From positions 1 through 36,916 of the forward strand of contig CAYQZZ010000016.1 in the NCBI GenBank assembly GCA_964422155.1: a stretch of DNA of 36,916 nucleotides, in the 5' to 3' direction. Below the pieces are notes generated by a model. That model saw only the letters and a program-made list of their open reading frames with translations. It ran no database searches and was not told the DNA's origin. The position numbers were made by a program, and so were the translations under genes. Each line of letters begins with the position of its first letter. Within the stretch, counting starts at the first letter, position 1. Below are positions 32,804 through 36,916 of the stretch, piece after piece. Source of the DNA: JBGPRB01 sp964422155. Lineage in GTDB: Bacteria > Chloroflexota > Dehalococcoidia > Dehalococcoidales > RBG-16-60-22.

Positions 32804-32967
32804 CAGTCCAATAATGTCATTCCCGCCCTCTAACAATTGTCATTCTGAGTCCTTCAGCGGAAGGACGAAGAATCCGTAACCATTCCCCTGGAGAATAACA
32901 TTATTAAAAAATCTCACCCTTATTGATTTCCTTCCTGAATTGTGTTAACCTTTAACTGATAAAAGCA
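32804..32967. other. Intergenic region with a dispersed repeat
   Basis: No gene. It contains one short dispersed-repeat unit (32838-32875, listed separately) and AT-rich sequence that probably holds the ileS promoter. Confidence 0.5.
32838..32875. repeat. Short palindromic dispersed repeat (GTCATTCTGAG type)
   Basis: TGTCATTCTGAG, a small hairpin (GTCCTTCAGCGGAAGGAC) and CGAAGAATCC. This is a unit type known to be scattered in intergenic regions of many bacterial genomes. Confidence 0.6.
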
Positions 32968-33230
32968 TTGACGGAGAAGAGTAAGGGCAGAAAGGGATAT
33001 CCAGCGAGTCTGATATAGTGTGAGCAGACATATCCTCGCCCTGAAAATCACTCCAGAGCTGCCAACCGAAAGCCCCGATTACATCGGGACGAGTAGGCTT
33101 GGTCGGACTCGTCAACCGTTATCAGAGACGAGGGCATGATTTGTGCCCTGAAGAGTGCTCCGATAATATCGGAGAAATTGGGTGGTACCGCGGGAATGTA
33201 AAGTCTCGTCCCTTAAGACGAGGCTTTTTT
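32968..33230 (+). promoter_or_regulatory. T-box riboswitch leader of ileS
   Basis: Leader RNA that senses uncharged tRNA-Ile. The conserved T-box GGTGGTACCGCG is at 33181-33192. Stem I contains AGAGTA-type sequence near 32976. A specifier triplet ATC (Ile), followed by A, is seen at 33047-33049 in GAAAATCACTCC. The terminator hairpin AGTCTCGTC / GACGAGGCT (33202-33225) and T run lie directly downstream. Binding of uncharged tRNA would favour the antiterminator that includes the T-box. Confidence 0.9.
33202..33230 (+). terminator. T-box-controlled terminator
   Basis: A 9-bp stem (33202-33210 with 33217-33225, one G-U pair), a 6-base loop and a T run to 33230. It is mutually exclusive with the T-box antiterminator. 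Confidence 0.85.
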
Positions 33231-33244
33231 ATTTTATATAAATA

Positions 33245-33279
33245 TGTCATTGCGAGGAGCGTAGCGACGAAGCAATCTC
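33245..33279. repeat. Short palindromic dispersed repeat (GTCATTGCGAG type)
   Basis: TGTCATTGCGAGGAGCG followed by TAGCGACGAAGCAATCTC. It is a well-known class of dispersed intergenic repeat, found here between the T-box terminator and the ileS start. Confidence 0.6.
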
Positions 33280-33332
33280 TATTGTCGACTGTGTGAGATT
33301 GATGCTTAATAAAAGTAGAATCATTATTTTAC

Positions 33333-33542
33333 ATGGGGGTGGTTTATGTTTAGACCTGTCAGCAGTAGGGTAAATTTCCCTCGGCTGNNNNNNNNNNNNN
33401 NNNNNNNNNNNNNNNNNNNNNNNNNNNNNNNNNNNNNNNNNNNNNNNNNNNNNNNNNNNNNNNNNNNNNNNNNNNNNNNNNNNNNNNATGGGGGTGGTTT
33501 ATGTTTAGACCTGTCAGCAGTAGGGTAAATTTCCCTCGGCTG
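33333..33542. other. Scaffold gap (100 N) with 55-bp duplicated flanks
   Basis: Bases 33388-33487 are N. The 55 bases before the gap (33333-33387) are identical to the 55 bases after it (33488-33542), including the ileS ribosome-binding site and first codons. This is the pattern left when two contigs that overlap by one k-mer are joined with a fixed-length filler. The true sequence probably has a single copy and no gap. Confidence 0.85.
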
Positions 33543-36533
33543 GAGGAGGAAATCCTCGCCCAATGGAAAAGCGCTAAGACTTTCCAGCGCAGCGTCGCTG
33601 CCCGTAAGGGAGGCCCTGGCTTTATTCTTTATGACGGGCCGCCCACGGTCAACGGCAGCCCGGCGCTCCATCACGTATTTATGTCCGTCTTTAAGGATGT
33701 TATCCCTCGCTATAAAACAATGAAGGGTTACTACGCCCCGCGCATTGCCGGCTGGGACACACACGGCCTGCCGGTCGAGCTGGAAATCGAGAAGAAGATT
33801 GGCATCTCCTCCAAGCCCCAGATTGAGGAATACGGCATCGCCCGTTTCAACGACCTCTGCCGCCAGAGCGTCGAAAAATACATCCATGAATTCGAAGAGG
33901 TCATTGAGCGCGTGGCGTACTGGGTCGACCTTGATAATGCTTATGCTACGCTGCGAAATGAATATATCGAGACCTGCTGGTGGGCTATCAAGCAGATGTG
34001 GGATAAAGGGCTGGTCTATCAGGGCTACCGCGTTACGCCTCACTGCCCCCGCTGCGGCACGTCTTTAAGCTCCCATGAAATTGCCCAGGGCTATAAAGAA
34101 GATACCGAAGACCCCTCGGTTTACATAAAGTTCAGGGTCTCTGGGAAGTTGCCGGGTAATCTTCCTGCGGATAAGCCGGTATATCTGCTGGACTGGACGA
34201 CGACCCCCTGGACACTGCCGGGCAATACGGCTCTCGCTGTGGCCCCTGATGCCGAGTATGTCTTACTACAAGGAAATGAAGAATATCTCATCATGGCGGC
34301 GCGACTTGTCGGAGCCGTCAATCTAGAAGGATATAACACGGTTAAGAAGTTACCGGGAAAGGAATTGGTAGGTATAAAATATGAACCGCTGTTCAATCCT
34401 CATGACTTCGGTGTGGAAAGGTTGAGGTTTAAAGAAGGCGGCGCGTTGCTGGCTCAGGAGGCTGAGAAAAACCTGAACTATCGTGTCATCACCGGCGATT
34501 TCGTCACCATGGATGATGGCACTGGTATCGTCCATATCGCCCCGGCATATGGTGAGATTGATTATAAAGTTGGTGAAATAAACGGCCTGGACTTCGTCCA
34601 CCACGTCGACTTGCAGGGTAAAATAACCGGCACCTACCCCTTCGCCGGGAAATTCGTCAAAGACGCCGACCCTCTTATCATGGATGACCTGAAATCTCGT
34701 GGCCTTCTCCTGCGCCGCGGAACAATAAAGCATACCTATCCTTTCTGCTGGCGCTGTGAAACGCCGCTACTCTACTACGCCAAGGAGACCTGGTATATCA
34801 GGACCACCGCCGTGAAGGACAGGCTTATCTCCGGCAATGAAGAGATTAACTGGTATCCCGAGCATATCAAGTACGGACGCTTCGGCGACTGGCTCCAGAA
34901 CAATGTCGACTGGGCTTTTTCGCGAGAGCGCTACTGGGGTACGCCGCTGCCGGTCTGGCGCTGTGGGTCCTGCGGCAGCTTTGAATGTATTGGCGGACTG
35001 GACGATTTGCGGGGGAAGCCCGGTATCGCCGGCTTGAAAGAGCCTTTAGACCTGCACCGTCCCAACGTCGATGATATCACTTTCGACTGCTCGAAGTGCG
35101 GCGGGAAGATGAAACGTGTCCCCGAGGTTATCGACTGCTGGTTCGATTCCGGGGCGATGCCTGTCGCCCAGAGCCATTATCCCTTTGAGAATAAGACTCT
35201 GCTTGAAGATGGGCGCTTTCCCGCTGACTATATCTGTGAAGCTGTCGACCAGACCCGCGGCTGGTTTTATAGTCTGCATGCCATTTCGACTTTGCTGTTC
35301 AACCGTCCCTGCTTCAAGAATGTCATCTGTCTGGGTCACATCGTGGACACCCAGGGAGAGAAGATGAGCAAGCGTAAGGGGAATGTCGTCTGGCCTTGGG
35401 AAGTCATTAAGAAATACGGGGCGGATGCTTTACGCTGGTATCTCTATACGGTGTCTTCGCCGGGTAATCCCCGCCAGTTCGATATGAAACAGGTGGATGA
35501 GGTATCCCGCCGTTTCCTTTCGACCCTGTGGAACGTCTATTCCTTTTTCGTTATGTATGCCAATATCGATAAATACCAGCCGGGGGCGGAAACTCCCCAG
35601 CCGGAGGCTGAGCTCGATAGGTGGATACTCTCCGAGCTTAATCAGCTTATCGCTGACGTCGATTCCGCTCTGGACAGCTATAGCCCGACCGATGCCGGCC
35701 GGAAGCTGGAGAACTTTGTCGATGGCCTGTCCAACTGGTACGTCCGGCGGAGTCGGCGGCGCTTCTGGAAGAGTGAGAATGATGCTGATAAGTTCTCCGC
35801 CTATAATACTCTTTACCGGTGTCTGGTGACTCTAGCTAAGCTGCTGGCGCCATTTACTCCTTTCCTGGCCGAAGAGCTTTACCAGAACCTGGTGAGGTCG
35901 GCCTTCCCGGACGCTCTGGAAAGCGTACATCTGGCCGACTTTCCAGTGGCAGACGGCAGCAAAATCGATAAGCAGCTGGCGGACGATAACCGTCTGGCGA
36001 TGAAAGTTTGCAGTATGGGACGTGCGGCACGGAGCAAGGCCGGCATCAAGGTACGGCAGCCCCTGGAGTTCTTCTACGTCGGCGTTACTTCCGATTGGGA
36101 AAAGCGGGCTCTGGACAGAGTCGCGCCTCTGGTACTGGACGAGCTTAACGTCAAGGAACTGAGGTACGATTCCGTGGAAAAGGTGGCCGGCCTGGAAGTG
36201 GCGGGCTATTCCGCTATCAGCGAAACGGGCAACAGTGTGGCTGTCTCAACCTATATCACCGTGGAGCTGGAGGCCGAGGGCAATGCCCGCGAGATAGTGC
36301 ATCGCTTGCAGACGATGCGCCGTTCCGCCGGCTATGAAATTGCCGACCATATCATTACCTATTACGAGGGAGATGCCTATTTCGTCCAGGCGATATCCGC
36401 CTTCGCGGACTATATCCGGCAGGAAACGCTGTCCGTTGAAATTGAAGAAGGCATCCCTGATGATGTCGACCTGAAAGAGACCCACAAGATAAGCGGCTCC
36501 ACATTGTTGTTGGGAGTAAAGAAAGCGAAGTAG
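33501..36533 (+). CDS. ileS: Isoleucyl-tRNA synthetase
   Basis: A 1010-residue class I synthetase that charges tRNA-Ile. DGPPTVNGSPALHHVFMSVF carries the HIGH-equivalent motif (His57-His58 region), as in the IleS2-type enzymes where it reads GxHHV. The editing domain follows (LLDWTTTPWTLPGNTALAVA). The KMSKR loop is at residues 621-625 (GEKMSKRKGN), with the anticodon-binding helices after about residue 680. Zinc cysteines appear in CPRCGT and later CGSCG and CSKCGG. Start ATG 33501 follows GGGGGTGG. An identical start at 33346 belongs to the duplicated contig end and is not a second gene. The gene is controlled by the T-box upstream. Confidence 0.96.
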   Translation: MFRPVSSRVNFPRLEEEILAQWKSAKTFQRSVAARKGGPGFILYDGPPTVNGSPALHHVFMSVFKDVIPRYKTMKGYYAPRIAGWDTHGLPVELEIEKKIGISSKPQIEEYGIARFNDLCRQSVEKYIHEFEEVIERVAYWVDLDNAYATLRNEYIETCWWAIKQMWDKGLVYQGYRVTPHCPRCGTSLSSHEIAQGYKEDTEDPSVYIKFRVSGKLPGNLPADKPVYLLDWTTTPWTLPGNTALAVAPDAEYVLLQGNEEYLIMAARLVGAVNLEGYNTVKKLPGKELVGIKYEPLFNPHDFGVERLRFKEGGALLAQEAEKNLNYRVITGDFVTMDDGTGIVHIAPAYGEIDYKVGEINGLDFVHHVDLQGKITGTYPFAGKFVKDADPLIMDDLKSRGLLLRRGTIKHTYPFCWRCETPLLYYAKETWYIRTTAVKDRLISGNEEINWYPEHIKYGRFGDWLQNNVDWAFSRERYWGTPLPVWRCGSCGSFECIGGLDDLRGKPGIAGLKEPLDLHRPNVDDITFDCSKCGGKMKRVPEVIDCWFDSGAMPVAQSHYPFENKTLLEDGRFPADYICEAVDQTRGWFYSLHAISTLLFNRPCFKNVICLGHIVDTQGEKMSKRKGNVVWPWEVIKKYGADALRWYLYTVSSPGNPRQFDMKQVDEVSRRFLSTLWNVYSFFVMYANIDKYQPGAETPQPEAELDRWILSELNQLIADVDSALDSYSPTDAGRKLENFVDGLSNWYVRRSRRRFWKSENDADKFSAYNTLYRCLVTLAKLLAPFTPFLAEELYQNLVRSAFPDALESVHLADFPVADGSKIDKQLADDNRLAMKVCSMGRAARSKAGIKVRQPLEFFYVGVTSDWEKRALDRVAPLVLDELNVKELRYDSVEKVAGLEVAGYSAISETGNSVAVSTYITVELEAEGNAREIVHRLQTMRRSAGYEIADHIITYYEGDAYFVQAISAFADYIRQETLSVEIEEGIPDDVDLKETHKISGSTLLLGVKKAK

Positions 36534-36551
36534 TTTTTGAGTTTTTAGAAT

Positions 36552-36916
36552 ATGAAGGCATTTTTAAGCATTAAATTCTGGGGCGATAATCGGAACAAAG
36601 AAGATATAGAAAAGATAATCAGTGCTGTCGAGAGCGCTGGTCTTGAGGTGTATTGTATTGTCCGTGACGCCGAGAAGTGGGGCGAGAAGCACATTGAGCC
36701 GCAGGAGATGATGAGACTGACTTTTATGAGGATTGAGGAATCAAATTTCTTGCTGGCGAATGTAATTGATTGGCCTATCGGCGTTGGTGTTGAGGTTGGC
36801 TATGCTTATGCTAAAGGGATACCTGTTATTTGCATCTGTCAAGAGGGTAAGAAAATCCCCAACACCGTTGGCTCTTTAGCCAAGCATATTATTAAATATA
36901 AAGACTATGACGATTT
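36552..36916 (+). CDS. Nucleoside 2-deoxyribosyltransferase-like protein, C-terminus outside window
   Basis: Partial gene from ATG 36552, cut at the right edge after about 121 residues. LSIKFWGDNRNKEDIEKIIS, then GLEVYCIVRD, and IDWPIGVGVEVGYAYAKGIP with VICIC resemble the nucleoside 2-deoxyribosyltransferase/DUF4406-like Rossmann fold. In that fold the conserved GxxxExGxA segment holds the catalytic Glu. It lies 18 bases after ileS and may be co-transcribed. Confidence 0.7.
   Translation, partial: MKAFLSIKFWGDNRNKEDIEKIISAVESAGLEVYCIVRDAEKWGEKHIEPQEMMRLTFMRIEESNFLLANVIDWPIGVGVEVGYAYAKGIPVICICQEGKKIPNTVGSLAKHIIKYKDYDD

Noticed and set aside
33346..33528. Second ileS start or a separate short gene across the N run
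   Set aside because: It is the duplicated contig end, and the frame runs through the unknown bases.
1..36916. CRISPR array or cas genes
   Set aside because: No regularly spaced repeats of the right length and no Cas-like protein were found.

Overview
The window looks like a draft scaffold from a Chloroflexota bacterium, most likely of the Dehalococcoidia. This is inferred from the housekeeping block on the right (rpsF-ssb-rpsR, rpmH-rnpA-yidD, yidC-jag, T-box plus ileS), a DUF5679 zinc-ribbon gene and many GTG/TTG starts. No database search was possible. A run of exactly 100 N flanked by the same 55 bases marks a scaffolding join and probably not a real gap.

Layout. 1-5800 is accessory DNA: an HTH gene cut by the window edge, a DUF5679 gene, several hypotheticals, a frameshifted nitroreductase relic, a ribbon-helix-helix/zinc protein, and a two-gene unit whose first product is a coiled-coil protein with four internal repeats. 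5800-8260 holds a zinc alcohol dehydrogenase that appears to start at ATT, and a truncated IS21-type remnant (istB with one element end). 8085-15210 is a minus-strand catabolic operon: peptide/nickel-type solute-binding lipoprotein, two permeases, zinc alcohol dehydrogenase, aldo/keto reductase, SMP-30-like lactonase, and a short gene start cut off beside the IS21 remnant. A tandem Lrp/AsnC regulator is divergent from it, followed by a 2-hydroxyacid dehydrogenase. 18030-19230 is decayed DNA with short-chain dehydrogenase relics.

19520-25686 is the most interesting part. On the plus strand it carries an alcohol-dehydrogenase-like protein lacking two zinc ligands, an FAH-family hydrolase, a creatinase-fold M24 protein lacking metal ligands, the two subunits of a glutamate-mutase-type adenosylcobalamin enzyme, and a PduO-type cobalamin adenosyltransferase. 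The large mutase subunit keeps Arg100, Arg149 and the Lys/Glu pair that holds the adenosyl group. It has changed Arg66, His150, Glu171, Tyr177 and Tyr181, which form the glutamate pocket in the characterised enzyme. Methylaspartase and MutL are not in the window. I infer a carbon-skeleton mutase acting on a substrate other than glutamate, with its own cofactor supply and accessory hydrolases and oxidoreductases.

25687-27834 holds a structured inverted-repeat element and a large serine recombinase operon whose reading frame ends inside a tRNA-Asp gene, suggesting an integration junction. From 27835 onward the DNA is ordinary core genome: ribosomal proteins, SSB, RNase P protein, membrane insertion factors, and isoleucyl-tRNA synthetase under T-box control. 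The start of a nucleoside-deoxyribosyltransferase-like gene is cut by the right edge.
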